A DNA stretch of 64,000 nucleotides from G963667675 sp965197565 (GTDB lineage Bacteria > Chloroflexota > Dehalococcoidia > Lucifugimonadales > UBA3495). The translations under genes and the position numbers were made by a program. Of this stretch, positions 1-9,700 are shown piece by piece. Each line of letters begins with the position of its first letter. Positions within the stretch are counted from its first letter, which is position 1. The DNA is taken from positions 496,001 to 560,000 of the forward strand of contig CBDANK010000002.1 in NCBI GenBank assembly GCA_965197565.1. The letters run 5' to 3'. Below the pieces are notes generated by a model. That model made no database searches, was not told the DNA's origin, and saw only the letters and a list, made by a program, of their open reading frames with translations.

Positions 1-72
1 TGCTTCCACGGCTCCCATACCCCTGGCACCCCCGCTAATCAGCGCAACTTTATTCCCCAAGCGCATCATCAT
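1..72 (-). CDS. Short-chain dehydrogenase/reductase, N-terminal part only (runs off window)
   Basis: Only the first 24 codons are present, read leftward from a run of three ATG codons at 72-64. They contain KVALISGGARGMG, the beta1-loop-alphaA nucleotide-binding motif (TGxxxGxG type) of classical SDR oxidoreductases, at the expected distance from the start. The 'LISGGARGMG' variant is common in hydroxysteroid-dehydrogenase-like and glucose-1-dehydrogenase-like SDRs, but the substrate cannot be told from this fragment. Which of the three ATGs is used is undecided. Confidence 0.8.
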   Translation of the reverse strand, partial: MMMRLGNKVALISGGARGMGAVEA

Positions 73-782
73 ACCCCCGTCTTGTCGTATGGGGTGATTC
101 TAATGGCCAGGGAGGTATAGTCAAGGGCGCCCTTTTAGCTAAATTGAGTGCGGGGGCATATCCACAGACCCTTATCTTGATTCTCTAAGCCATAAGGGGG
201 TGCCAGCGGGAGCTAGATGACGACTGATGCGACGCCCACAAGGATCCACACGTGACTGACAGCGAGTCACTTATCGGGCAACAGTAATCAAGGATGAATT
301 CAGGAATACTGGAATGACAGCACATAACTGAACAGATTTTGCTGGGCTTCCAGCTATGTGTGGCACACCGTTGACGGCGACATACATGCAAAGCATGGTG
401 TTTGCCTGCCACCGTTGTCTTAGGAGGTGAATCTGTAAGAGGGCGCCGCTGAAACTCACCTCTCGGCTGCTGCATCGGCCAAGTAACTCTTCTATCTCTT
501 TGACCTTGGCGGTCCTTAGTTTGCGGTATGTCCACTTCTCATTCGACGCCATATCGAAATCGCCTTACGGTTGCTCCCGTTATCACGGCACCTCCGTCAA
601 GCGGCCCGTCGGGTCAGGGATCAATTCTAAACTAAAGCCAAAGTGGAATCCACATGGGCTTGTGCGTGCATAATGTAGTTTTCACCTTGGTATTAGTTTA
701 GTAGTGGTGTGCTTTGGCCAACTGAGCCGTCGGCTCAGCTGGATTCATAGAGTCACCACCAATTCAAACGTGGTACTGCGAC
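73..782. other. Intergenic stretch without a recognisable gene
   Basis: About 700 bases with no gene I can support. A minus-strand open frame (552 to 271, 93 residues) has no recognisable domain and no clear ribosome-binding site. The region lies between an SDR gene start and a decayed regulator and may be scar tissue of earlier insertions. Confidence 0.4.
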
Positions 783-1012
783 AGTCCCCTTAGGGCCATC
801 GAGTATGAACTGCTCTACGAGCTTTCGGTTCACGCGCGACGGATAGTGGGCCTCGAGCACTTGGTGCGACGGGTATGGGCACCGGAAAAACGACGGCGTG
901 CGGGCGATGCGCACCCACCTGTTGTGGCTACTTCGCAAGCTGTGCGAGGACGCCGCAACCCCACCTACATCTTCGCCGAGCCAAGGGTGGGATACCGGAT
1001 AGCGGGCGGAGG
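783..1012 (+). pseudogene. OmpR-type response regulator, decayed C-terminal winged-helix domain
   Basis: The frame starting near 783 reads IEYELLYELSVHARRIV then EHLVRRVWAPE, the typical start of a Trans_reg_C winged helix. It is lost for about 80 bases, in which another frame reads VRAMRTHLLWLLRKL. The first frame then resumes with NPTYIFAEPRVGYRIAGG, the family's terminal beta-hairpin. Two compensating single-base shifts therefore interrupt the domain. The receiver domain is missing upstream. This is a remnant of a DNA-binding two-component regulator and cannot be functional as written. Confidence 0.75.
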
Positions 1013-1252
1013 AACCGGAGCAGGTGGCGGAGTGACCGCTCGGTTCCCCTTACGTCATACCGGCACTCCTGTCTCTCCTTTGACAATCGGCGGTAACGGC
1101 GGTCAGGCAAAAACAGAGGCCCCAGCTGGATTGCCAGGGGCCCGTCGGTCGTTCTTTCCGTTGCTGTAACGTCTGTCCCGTCGCTAGTGGCGGGCTTTCG
1201 CCCACTGAGTGGGACTCGGGCGTGATTACAGAACCAAGGTGAACCTAATCAC

Positions 1253-1274
1253 GAAGGTTCTTGATTTTGTCCAG
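1253..1274 (-). repeat. IS3-type terminal sequence, solo copy
   Basis: This stretch (GGTTCTTGATTTTGTCCAG at its core) is the reverse complement of the first part of two longer repeats at 14548-14635 and 21603-21690. Together with the flanking GGCCCA it resembles IS3-family ends of the form TGGxCC...TGGACA. It abuts an IS3 transposase fragment and probably marks an old insertion or recombination junction. Confidence 0.5.
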
Positions 1275-1276
1275 TC

Positions 1277-1555
1277 TGGTGGGCCTACCTGAGCGGGGTG
1301 GAGATGGACTTCAGCCGGCCTGGAAAGCCTACGGACAACGCCTTCACCATGGCGTTCAACGGGCGTTTTCGCCAGGAGTGCCTGAACGAGAGCTGGTTCC
1401 TATCCCTGGAAGACGCTGAGGAGAAGGTGGAATCCTGGCGAAGACATTACAGACATTACAATGGGGAGAGGCCCCACCGCGCGCTGAACAACCTGTCCCC
1501 GAGGGAGTTTGCCGCGGTGGCAACGACGCGGATTGACCCGCAAAACTCGCACTAA
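1277..1555 (+). pseudogene. IS3-family transposase (OrfB), C-terminal fragment
   Basis: The frame reads AYLSGVEMDFSRPGKPTDNAF then FNGRFRQECLNESWF and HRALNNLSPREFA, the C-terminal third of an IS3 OrfB integrase (rve) domain, including the Glu-region context. The expected Ile-Glu after DNAF is replaced by Thr-Met, so the catalytic Glu of the DDE triad appears lost. A 9-bp in-frame tandem duplication (AGACATTAC twice, 1442-1459) inserts an extra RHY. The N-terminus is cut off at the repeat at 1274. Confidence 0.85.
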
Positions 1556-1602
1556 GCTTGGTACAGAAAATGGGGCAAGACCACCAGGGCTGAGAGGATT
1601 CG

Positions 1603-3372
1603 TTAACCCTCTTTCCACCTCACCGCCTGATCCAGCATCTCAATGGCATTGCTGCGGGTTACACCGCTGTCGGAACCTAGCATCTGACTAAGCTCCGTCA
1701 CCCTGGCCTCATCGGCTAGAACCTCCACAGAGGTCATGGTTCTATCATGTGAGGCAAGCTTTATGGCCTTGGCGTGGCGGTCGGCGTAGCACGCTATCTG
1801 AGGGAGATGGGTTACGCACAGCACCTGGTGGTCCCTGCACAGGCCCCATAGTTTCTGGCCCAAGACACTCCCGACTCGACCTCCTATGCCCGCATCTATC
1901 TCGTCGAACACCAGGATTGGAATCCGGTCGGTGGTGGACAGGATGGTCTTTATGGCGAGCATCAGCCTGGCTGCTTCTCCCCCGGAGGCGGTCCGGGCCA
2001 AGGGTCGTGGCGGTTCGCCAGGGTTCAGCGAGACCAAGAACTCCACAGAATCTATACCTGTGCTGTTGAAGGCGAAGCATCTGACACCTCCGCCACCTAA
2101 AGGCGTGGAGTATGGGCCGGAGTCACCGGTCCCGACTGGCACACCGCCCTCCGAGTCTGACTGACGGATATCCACATGCACCTGCGTGTGTTCCACGGCC
2201 AGCCCGGCGACCTCCTCCTCGATGGCGTCAGCCAGTGACTTGGCTGCACGTCGTCGGGCCTCGGAGAGCTGACCTGCCAGTGTGCCAACCTGCTCTCGAA
2301 GCTCCATCTCCCGGGACTTCAACTCCTCCGTGTGCTCTTCGCTGTGATACAACTTCTCTAGGTCCTCGGAGGCCTTCTCGGCGAAGGCCAGGATTTCTTC
2401 GATGCTGCTACCGTACTTCCTCTTGAGACCCCTGATCAAGTCCAGCCGCCCCTCCAGCTCCTGAAGACGGTCCGGGTTGTATTCGACGCTGTCGCGATAG
2501 CTCCGAAGTGTACGCGCCAACTCGTCTATCTGGTGGGTCAAGGCATCTACCGACGCGAGGTCCTGGCTCAATGAGGGGTCCAATTGCTCCAGCTGGGCAA
2601 GGTCCTGGGCCACCTGGCCTATAAGGTCCATGACTGATTCTTGCCGGTCGAAGCTCTCGTATAGTGCTCGATAGGCATGGTCGGACAGCGCGATAATTCG
2701 CTCCGCGTTGGCGACCCGGTCCCGTTCAAGGACCAGGTCTTCGTCTTCAGCCGGGCGGAGATTGGCAGCTCCAATCTCTCCCACCTGATACCTCAGAAAA
2801 TCCACCCGCTGGGCGAGTTCCTGTTCCTCCGTCCGAAGCCGGTCTATCTCCCGGTGTACCTCTGTTAGCTGGCGGACTTGCTCCGCTACCTGGGTCCGAA
2901 GCTGCCATAGCCCACCATACCGGTCCAGTATATCCATTTGCTCACGTACACGAAACAGGGATAGATGCTGATTTTGGCCGTGGATGTCCACCAGGTATTC
3001 GGCCAGGGTGCTCAACAGCCTGAGAGGTACGATTCGCCCGTTTACACGGCACGTATTACGCCCATCCAGGTTGACCTCGCGAGCGAGAATCATCTCCTCT
3101 TCGCCACTGTCAATCTCGTATTCATCCATGACAGCGTTGATCTTCTGAGTCAGGTCACCGTTGAGCAGGAAGATGCCCTCTACCCTGGACCGGCGTGCCC
3201 CGGAGCGTACCATGCCGCCGTCGGCGCGGCCCCCTAAGAGAAGGCTCAGCGCATCCACGATGATGGACTTACCGGTCCCGGTCTCCCCCGTCAGCACGTT
3301 AAAGCCGGGCGCCAACTCCATTTCAAGCCGCTCTATGGTAGCGAAGTTGGTGACACTAAGAAGTCGGAGCAT
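1603..3372 (-). CDS. recN: DNA repair protein RecN
   Basis: A 589-residue SMC-like ATPase. It has an N-terminal Walker A (GETGTGKS, residues 29-36), long central coiled coils rich in Glu/Arg/Leu, a C-terminal ABC signature region (ASGGEAARLMLA) and Walker B (ILVFDEIDAGIGG). RecN acts early in recombinational double-strand-break repair with RecA. I chose the ATG at 3372 because homologues begin with MLxxLxVxNFAxIE; the frame is open 24 codons further upstream without a family match. The length is slightly above the usual 550-570. The gene is intact and stands alone; the IS110 copy begins about 150 bases upstream of its start. No SOS box was seen in front of it. Confidence 0.95.
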   Translation of the reverse strand: MLRLLSVTNFATIERLEMELAPGFNVLTGETGTGKSIIVDALSLLLGGRADGGMVRSGARRSRVEGIFLLNGDLTQKINAVMDEYEIDSGEEEMILAREVNLDGRNTCRVNGRIVPLRLLSTLAEYLVDIHGQNQHLSLFRVREQMDILDRYGGLWQLRTQVAEQVRQLTEVHREIDRLRTEEQELAQRVDFLRYQVGEIGAANLRPAEDEDLVLERDRVANAERIIALSDHAYRALYESFDRQESVMDLIGQVAQDLAQLEQLDPSLSQDLASVDALTHQIDELARTLRSYRDSVEYNPDRLQELEGRLDLIRGLKRKYGSSIEEILAFAEKASEDLEKLYHSEEHTEELKSREMELREQVGTLAGQLSEARRRAAKSLADAIEEEVAGLAVEHTQVHVDIRQSDSEGGVPVGTGDSGPYSTPLGGGGVRCFAFNSTGIDSVEFLVSLNPGEPPRPLARTASGGEAARLMLAIKTILSTTDRIPILVFDEIDAGIGGRVGSVLGQKLWGLCRDHQVLCVTHLPQIACYADRHAKAIKLASHDRTMTSVEVLADEARVTELSQMLGSDSGVTRSNAIEMLDQAVRWKEG

Positions 3373-3439
3373 AGCGTTGTTCACAAAGCGTGCCTGCCAG
3401 GTAGGGCCTTCCGGTCCTCTAATATTGGTGGTAGTTCTC

Positions 3440-3506
3440 GTCACTCCTGCGAAAGAAGGAGCCCGGTGTGCCGAGTCGTGGATTCCCGCTTTTGCGAGAA
3501 TGACAG
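3440..3506. repeat. 67-bp imperfect palindromic repeat
   Basis: GTCACTCCTGCGAAAGAAGG at the left is an imperfect inverted repeat (14 of 21 positions) of TCCCGCTTTTGCGAGAATGA at the right. The arms with 'TCCTGCGAAAG...GGATTCCCGC...GAATGAC' look like a dispersed REP/MITE-type palindrome common in intergenic DNA of many environmental bacteria. Only one copy is in this window. Confidence 0.5.
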
Positions 3507-3519
3507 GGCGACTCCTTGA

Positions 3520-4708
3520 ATGTCAAGCAACTGTCTTGAAAGTCAATAGGAATGGGTGAGGGACTTCGCGGCCGGGTGGTTCCAGGACGAGCCGTACTTG
3601 AGCATGGAGTTGAGGATTATCAGCAGCTTGCGCATGCAGGCGGTCAGAGCCAGCTTTTTCGGCTTGCCGGCAGACAACAGGCGCTGGTAGAAGTCCCTGA
3701 TGACCGGGTTGAAGCGACTGGCTACCAACGCCCCCATATAGAGGGCTGTGCGGACCCTGGCCCGTCCACCCCAGACGGTGCGTTTGCCCCGCAGGGTACC
3801 ACTGTCCCGGTTGAAGGGAGCCACGCCCACTAGGGCAGCGATCTGTCGGCGGTTGAGAGTGCCCAGTTCGGGCAGGTATGCCAGAAGGGTAAGAGAGATC
3901 TGGTCTCCGATGCCGGGTACGCTGCGCAGCAGGTCGTCCTTCTCCCGCCATACAGGACTCTGGCGGAGGGTCTGGCGCAAGCCCTGGTCCAGGTCGTCCA
4001 GCTGTTGCTTGAGCCAGGCGATGTGGGCCTCAATGCTGGGCCGGACGGCCATAGTAGCACTGGAGAGTCGGTTCCTCTCCGCTACCAGCATGGTCATCAC
4101 CTGTTGTCTGCGGGCCACCAGCGAGCTGAGGACCTGGGTCTCGGCGTCCCGGAGAGGACGCCGGGGAGGACGGACGGCCTCGGCGAAGTGAGCCAGGACC
4201 GCCGCGTCCAGGGAATCGGTCTTGGCCAGCCGCCCAGTGGCCCTGGCAAAGTCCCGCACCTGGCGAGGGTTGACTACCACCACCGGGAGGGAGGCAGCTG
4301 CCAGGGCTGCCACCAAGGGCAGTTCCAGCCCACCCGTAGCCTCCAGCACCAAGGCTGCGGGATTGAGTTGCTGCATCTGGGCCACCAGTGCCGCGATCCC
4401 GGCCTGGTCGTTGCAGACCTCACGTCTGTCTCCCCCAGGACGGATGGCCACATCCACCCGGGCCTTGGCCACATCGACCCCTACGTAGATACCGTGTTGC
4501 TCCATGAGAACCTCCCTGCGAACCGTCGGCCCGTCCTTGCCAGATGCGGGCTTGGTTGACCCAGGCAACTGTGCCGGCTCTGTTCTGAAAAGGGTGCGGC
4601 GACCCAAGCTTGACAACGGTCTTCTATGACCCAGGGCGGGCCGGTCTGCCGCACCCCGCACACCTAAGAAAGAAAACTATCCACCTCCAAGCTAAGATAC
4701 AAGGGCGG
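3520..4708 (-). mobile_element. IS110-family insertion sequence, copy A
   Basis: 1,189 bp identical, as far as I can read, to 10699-11887 in inverted orientation. Identity ends abruptly at both sides (ATGTCAAG at the outer end, GGGCGG at the inner end), which defines the element. As usual for IS110 there are no clear terminal inverted repeats. It holds one intact transposase gene. Confidence 0.85.
3543..4505 (-). CDS. IS110-family transposase (DEDD, copy A)
   Basis: 320 residues. The N-terminal DEDD_Tnp_IS110 domain starts YVGVDVAKARVDVAI and carries LEATGG and KTDSLDA. The C-terminal Transposase_20 domain has SVPGIGDQISLTLLA (helix-hairpin-helix) and APFNRDSGTLRGKR with the conserved serine. 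The start at 4505 is set by a good Shine-Dalgarno (GGGAGG, 5-10 bases upstream). The protein sequence is identical to copy B at 10902-11864. Both look functional, so recent transposition or gene conversion is likely. Confidence 0.95.
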   Translation of the reverse strand: MEQHGIYVGVDVAKARVDVAIRPGGDRREVCNDQAGIAALVAQMQQLNPAALVLEATGGLELPLVAALAAASLPVVVVNPRQVRDFARATGRLAKTDSLDAAVLAHFAEAVRPPRRPLRDAETQVLSSLVARRQQVMTMLVAERNRLSSATMAVRPSIEAHIAWLKQQLDDLDQGLRQTLRQSPVWREKDDLLRSVPGIGDQISLTLLAYLPELGTLNRRQIAALVGVAPFNRDSGTLRGKRTVWGGRARVRTALYMGALVASRFNPVIRDFYQRLLSAGKPKKLALTACMRKLLIILNSMLKYGSSWNHPAAKSLTHSY

Positions 4709-5274
4709 AAATGGCCTTGCTCCAATAATCGGGAATCTGCTCCGAAAATCCGGTTGGCAGACACATTGTGAGGATCGAAACGCCCCCCCGGAGCAGCGGG
4801 AGGGATGGCTGTGAGATTTCTCATGGGCGGCGCTTGGTCATGGGAGTACATACTTTGTCCGCACACTCGCAAGGATGGCGGCCAACGCTGGGTAGACTAT
4901 GGGTCGCGCCCATTGCCAGTGAATGCAGTATTGTCTGCGATAGAAGCGCATAAACATTCGGAGCGGCCAAGACGTCCAGTGCGGCTCAGTGCCACGAGCG
5001 GTAACTTTGTACTCTCCAAGAACAACCTCCGGCCCACGGACGGCCCCCGACACCGTTCTTTTCTGCGGAACGACTCCCCACGTCGGCGGCGCTCCGCTAT
5101 ATGGTTTCGTGTGCTTGTGGAGTTTGGTGGACCCACTCCGGTTCAGGGCAAATGGACGAAATCCCCAAAGCAAACGAAACCCTTGTGAGACAAGCTCAAT
5201 TGCGAACTTTGACGATGTGGGACGGCGTCGAGTGTACCCCCATTCGCGCATCAGTTGCGGATGCCCGGAGGAGA
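4709..5274. other. Non-coding stretch upstream of the SOS promoter
   Basis: About 570 bases between IS110 copy A and the imuB promoter. Open frames on both strands overlap heavily and none shows a domain or codon pattern like the neighbours. No lexA, recA or imuA-like sequence was seen here. Confidence 0.4.
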
Positions 5275-5305
5275 TTGACAAAGAGAACATGTGTTCGTTA
5301 TTATC
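5275..5305 (+). promoter_or_regulatory. Predicted sigma-70-type promoter of imuB-dnaE2-SRAP
   Basis: A perfect -35 hexamer TTGACA (5275-5280) and a -10-like TATTAT (5300-5305) are separated by 19 bases. The start codon of imuB follows 38 bases after the -10. The spacer contains the palindromic SOS box, the usual placement for LexA repression. Confidence 0.65.
5286..5297. promoter_or_regulatory. LexA (SOS) box
   Basis: GAACATGTGTTC matches the GAAC-N4-GTTC consensus of Gram-positive-type LexA, a form also established for the Chloroflexota member Dehalococcoides. It sits between the -35 and -10 elements of the imuB promoter, 46 bases before the start codon, and the genes behind it are classical damage-inducible mutagenesis genes. 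Confidence 0.75.
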
Positions 5306-5343
5306 TCCATCCCTGATTCCCGCCGATAAATTGAGGATGGTCC

Positions 5344-6786
5344 ATGAGGGTCGCTTGCCTGCTCGTCACTCACCTGAGAGCCAAGGTGGAGATGTACCGG
5401 CACTCCCACCTGAAGGATGCCCCCGTCGTCATCGTCGACCGGAGCCCTTCAAGGGCCGGGCCCGTGGTCGTCGACCGCTTTCGGTCCGCTCCGGGAGTGA
5501 AGCCAGGAATGACGCTGGAGCAGGCCGTGTCCCGCCATGCGAAGGCCATCGTACTGGATGCCGACGAGTCGCACTACCGCCGAGTGTTCGGCCAGGTGCT
5601 TGCGTCCCTGCAGGGGATCAGCGACCGGGTTGAGGAGGCCGATCTCGGCACGGCCTACGTGCGACTGGACGGCCTCGAAGGGCTGTTTCGAGGAGAGGCG
5701 GGAGTCGTCACCGCTCTGCTGAACGCAGTCCCGGCCTACCTGACCCCCCGGGCCGGCGTGGCGGACGTCAAGTTCCCCGCGTTCGTCGCGGCCGGAACGT
5801 GCGGGGCACACAGAGCGTTCAGAGTTCCGGAAGACGCGGCATCGTTCCTCGCGCCCCATAGCATCGACCTGCTGCCTGTCCCCACCGGCATGAAGAGGGA
5901 GTTGCACCGCTTCGGCCTGCACACTTTGGGGGCCGTTGCTTCCATGAGCGGGCACATGCTCGCCGACCGGTTCGGGCCCGACGGAAAGTGGGCTTGGTCG
6001 CTGTGCAACGGCATCGACCACAGCCCCGTCGTCCCATTGGCGTTGGAGGAGCCGGTGGTCGAACACGCCTCGCTGCCGTTCCACTCCTCTTCCCTAGAGG
6101 CGCTCTTTGTCGCGGTGGACGCTCTTCTCAAGAGGGCCTACGCCCGGCCGGACATGAGGGGGAGGTATGCCGGCGCGGCACACCTCCTCTGTGCGGCCTC
6201 CGGTTGGCTTGACTGGGAGAAGAGCTTCAGGTTCAAGGAGCCGGTCGGCGCATGGGAGAGAGCCTCCTTCGCGGTCCGAAGCAGATTGGAGGCGGACCCG
6301 CCGCGCACCCCCTTCGAGGAGGTGACGCTCACCCTGTCCGGCTTCAGCGGGGAGCCGGGGACTCAGCTGGGCCTGCTGAAGGACGCGAGCGACGACAGGC
6401 GCAGGCGGCTCGTGGCGGTGGACCGGAGGCTGCGGGGACTTATGGGAGGAGGCCACGCACTCCACAGGATCACCCAAGTCGCCCCCTGGCATCCCGCGCC
6501 GGAGATGCGGGCCTTGCAGGCGCCCATCGACCCTTCGGGCAGGGACACCATCAGGCCGCTCCACACGCCAAAGCCCGTGGAGGTGCGGGAGGGCACGGAG
6601 CGCGAGCCGGTGTCGGTGCGAGTCGACAGGCGCTGGCAACGGGTGGCTCGCATAGACGACATGTGGACCTTCGATCTGTGGTGGCTCCCTGAGCCGGTCA
6701 CCCGCGCCTACTACCGCATCGACCCCGACGACGGCGGACGCATCACCCTGTTCCACGACCGGTCCGGCGACCGGTGGTACCGGTAG
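5344..6786 (+). CDS. imuB: ImuB-like catalytically inactive Y-family polymerase
   Basis: 480 residues. The N-terminal half follows the DinB/UmuC fold (ACLLVTHLRAKVEMYRHS, then APVVIVDRS, RVEEADLGTAYVRLDGLEGLF), but the acidic residues of the polymerase active site are absent: no Asp in the first strand, and DLGT where SxDE is expected. This is the signature of ImuB, which does not polymerise but links the DnaE2 polymerase to the beta clamp. The C-terminus (WTFDLWW, then TRAYYRIDPDDGG, FHDRSGDRWYR) matches the ImuB tail. It is the first gene of the operon, with GAGGATGG upstream of the ATG and dnaE2 starting 8 bases after its TAG. No imuA partner is present. Confidence 0.88.
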   Translation: MRVACLLVTHLRAKVEMYRHSHLKDAPVVIVDRSPSRAGPVVVDRFRSAPGVKPGMTLEQAVSRHAKAIVLDADESHYRRVFGQVLASLQGISDRVEEADLGTAYVRLDGLEGLFRGEAGVVTALLNAVPAYLTPRAGVADVKFPAFVAAGTCGAHRAFRVPEDAASFLAPHSIDLLPVPTGMKRELHRFGLHTLGAVASMSGHMLADRFGPDGKWAWSLCNGIDHSPVVPLALEEPVVEHASLPFHSSSLEALFVAVDALLKRAYARPDMRGRYAGAAHLLCAASGWLDWEKSFRFKEPVGAWERASFAVRSRLEADPPRTPFEEVTLTLSGFSGEPGTQLGLLKDASDDRRRRLVAVDRRLRGLMGGGHALHRITQVAPWHPAPEMRALQAPIDPSGRDTIRPLHTPKPVEVREGTEREPVSVRVDRRWQRVARIDDMWTFDLWWLPEPVTRAYYRIDPDDGGRITLFHDRSGDRWYR

Positions 6787-6794
6787 AGCGCCTG

Positions 6795-9700
6795 ATGGCA
6801 AATGGTTACGTCGAGCTTCATGCTAAGAGCTTCTACTCCTTCGGGGTGGGGGCTTCCCACGCGCACGAGCTGCTGGCGCAGGCCAGGGAGTACGGGTATC
6901 CCGCACTGGCCCTGACCGACACCAACCTCTGCGGTGCGCTGGAGTTCGCTCGTCTGGCCAACAGCCTGGGCATCCGGCCCATCACCGGTGGCGAGCTGAC
7001 TCTCACCGGCGGCACAAGGCTCACACTGCTGGCGAGGACCCGGGCCGGCTACTCCAACATCTCCCGGCTCTTCACCACGGCCAACGCCGCCGACCGCAGG
7101 GAGCCGAGGCTCGACCCCGCGCTTTTGCCACACCACTCCGAGGGCGTCATCCTGCTCACGGGCGGGCGCGACGGGCCTCTCTCCAAACTGGCGGTGGACG
7201 GCCGTCCCGGTGAGGCCGGTGAGCTTCTGAAACGGTACCTGGACTGGTACGGCCCCGGGTCGGTTTACGTCGAGCTGCAGCGGAACCTCCTGCACGGGGA
7301 CACCGACCGCAACAGGAAGCTGGTCAGGGTCGCCGGAGAGGTCGGCGTCCCCGTGGTCGCCACCAACGACGTCCACTACCACCAGCCGGAGCGGTCCCGA
7401 CTCCAGGACGCGCTGGTCGCCGCAAAGCTCAACACCACCATAGACCGGGCGCTGCCGCACCTCCGGCCCAACCACCACTTTCACCTGAAGTCCCATGCCC
7501 AGATGGAGCGGCTCTTTGCCGAGTGGCCGCAGGCCGTGGCAAACACCCTTCGTGTAGCGGAGCGGTGCGAATTCGACCTCGGCAGGGACCTCGGCTACAC
7601 CCTGCCGGACCCCGCCGTGCCGGAGGGGTACACGGCGCAAAGCTATCTCCAGAGGCTCTGCTACGAGGCGGCGGCGCGGCGATACGACGGCTCGGTGCCG
7701 GAGCGGGTCAGGGAGCGCCTCCAAGAGGAGTTTCGACTGATCGAGCGCCTCAACCTGGCCGGCTTCCTGCTGCTCTACCGGGAGATCGCCCTCGTCGCCC
7801 AGCGCATCATGGAGCAGCGGGGACTGGTGGACCCCGAGACGCCGGTTGAGGAGAGGCCTCCCGGAAGGGGGCGCGGCTCGTCGGTGGCCCTGCTGGTCGG
7901 ATACCTCATCGGCATCAGCCACGTCGATCCCCTGAAGTGGGACCTCACCCTGGAACGCTTCATCTCCGAGGACATGACGACCCTTCCCGACATCGACCTC
8001 GACTTCCCCAGAGGTCTCAGGAACGAGTTGATCGAGCGCGTCCACAAGCACTTCGGGCCGGAGTACGCCGTCCTGACCGGGGCCATTACGACCTATAAGG
8101 TCAAGGGCATCGTCCAGGACCTCGGCAAGGCCCTGGGGCTTCCGCAGGAGCATCTCTCCCTGCTCTCGAAGCAGCTGCACTCCCACGACGCCGCGGACCT
8201 CCGGGAGGAGATGGCCCAGCTCCCGGACTTCAGGGACCGGGTGAACACACCGGGCTGGCGCGACCTGCTCGAACTCGCCCCGCAACTGATGGACGCCCCC
8301 AAGGGGCTGAGCCAGCACGTCGGCGGCATGGTGCTGAGCAGCTCGCCCCTACCGGAGATGGTGCCCATGAGGGCCGGGGCGATGGACGGGCGCTACATCA
8401 TGGACTGGAACAAGGACAGCGTGGCCGACGCCGGGTTCGCCAAGATCGACATCCTCTCGCTGCCGGTGCTAGACCAGCTGGCGGAGGCCCTCGACCTCGT
8501 GGAGGCGCGGGAAGGGAGACGGCCCGACCTCAGCAGGACCGACCCGGAGGATGCCAACGTGTACGACATGATCAACGAGGGCCTGTCCAAGGGGGTATTC
8601 CTGCTCCAGTCCCCGGCGCAGCTCAAGATGGGGCAGCGGCTCCGGTCGCGCAACCTGCTTGACCTGGCCTACCAGGTCGCCCTCATCCGGCCCGGCGTGG
8701 GAGTACAGGGGAGCGCCGTCTCCCAGTTCGTCGAGCGCTACCGGCACGGGGCGGAGTGGGAGTACGAACACCCGCTGGAAAAGCGTGCCCTGGAGCGGGG
8801 CTACGGGATCATCGTCTGGCAGGAACAGGTGGTGCAGCTCATCGAGGACGTGGCGGGCATGACCGCGGCGGAAGCCGACGAGGTGCGCCGCGCCTTCGCC
8901 AGACCCAACAACGAGCGCCTCATCGCCATGCACTGGAGGCGGTTCCTTGAAGGCGCGAGATGGAACGGCGTGCCGGAGGAGACCGCCGGGAAGATATTCT
9001 CCAAGATCAACGGCCACTACATGTTCCCGGAGTCCCACTCCCACGCCTTCGCCGTCACCGCCTACCAGGCCGCGTGGCTCAAGCGCTACCATCCGTTGGA
9101 GTTCTTCGTCGGACTGATGAACAACCAGCCGATGGGCTTCTACCCGGTGGAAACGCTGAAGCAGGATGCAAGGCGCTTCGGCGTACCCTTCCTGAACCCC
9201 TGCGTGAATGAAAGCCTGGCGGCGTGCGCTCCTGAGAGCGGCTCGGTCCGGCTGGGTCTGCAGCTAGTCCAGGACGTTGGCGCGGGGTCGGCGAAGCTCG
9301 TCGTGAAGGAGAGGGAGCGTCACGGCCCCTACGTCACCGCGGGGGACCTGGTGCGGCGGACGGGCCTGAAGCCGCAGGCCGTGCTGTCGCTGGCGATGGC
9401 GGGGGCTTTCGACGGCGTAACCCCGAACCGCAGGGAGGCCCTGTGGGAGGCGGGGCTCTATTCCAGACCCTCCCGGAACGGCCAGGTCAGGTTCCCCGTC
9501 TCCGCGGAGGAGAGCGTGCCCCGGCTCCCGGACTTCACGGAGCGGGAGAAGATGGTGGGCGAGTACCGGGTGATGGGCATCTACCCCAAGGGACACCTGA
9601 TGGAGTTCGTCAGGCCCGGCCTGGGTCGAGGCGTGCTTCCCACGGTTGACGTGGAGCGGTGCGGCGATGACGAACGGGTCACGGTGGCCGGATGGCCGGT

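Noticed and set aside
4838..5290. Open frame of 150 codons upstream of imuB, considered as an imuA or regulator gene
   Set aside because: No RecA-like Walker motifs, helix-turn-helix or other domain; it runs against the operon and overlaps the promoter.
6711..8318. Long open frame antisense to dnaE2 (over 500 codons)
   Set aside because: Strong sense-strand homology of dnaE2 explains the sequence; the antisense frame has only low-complexity composition from high-GC third positions.
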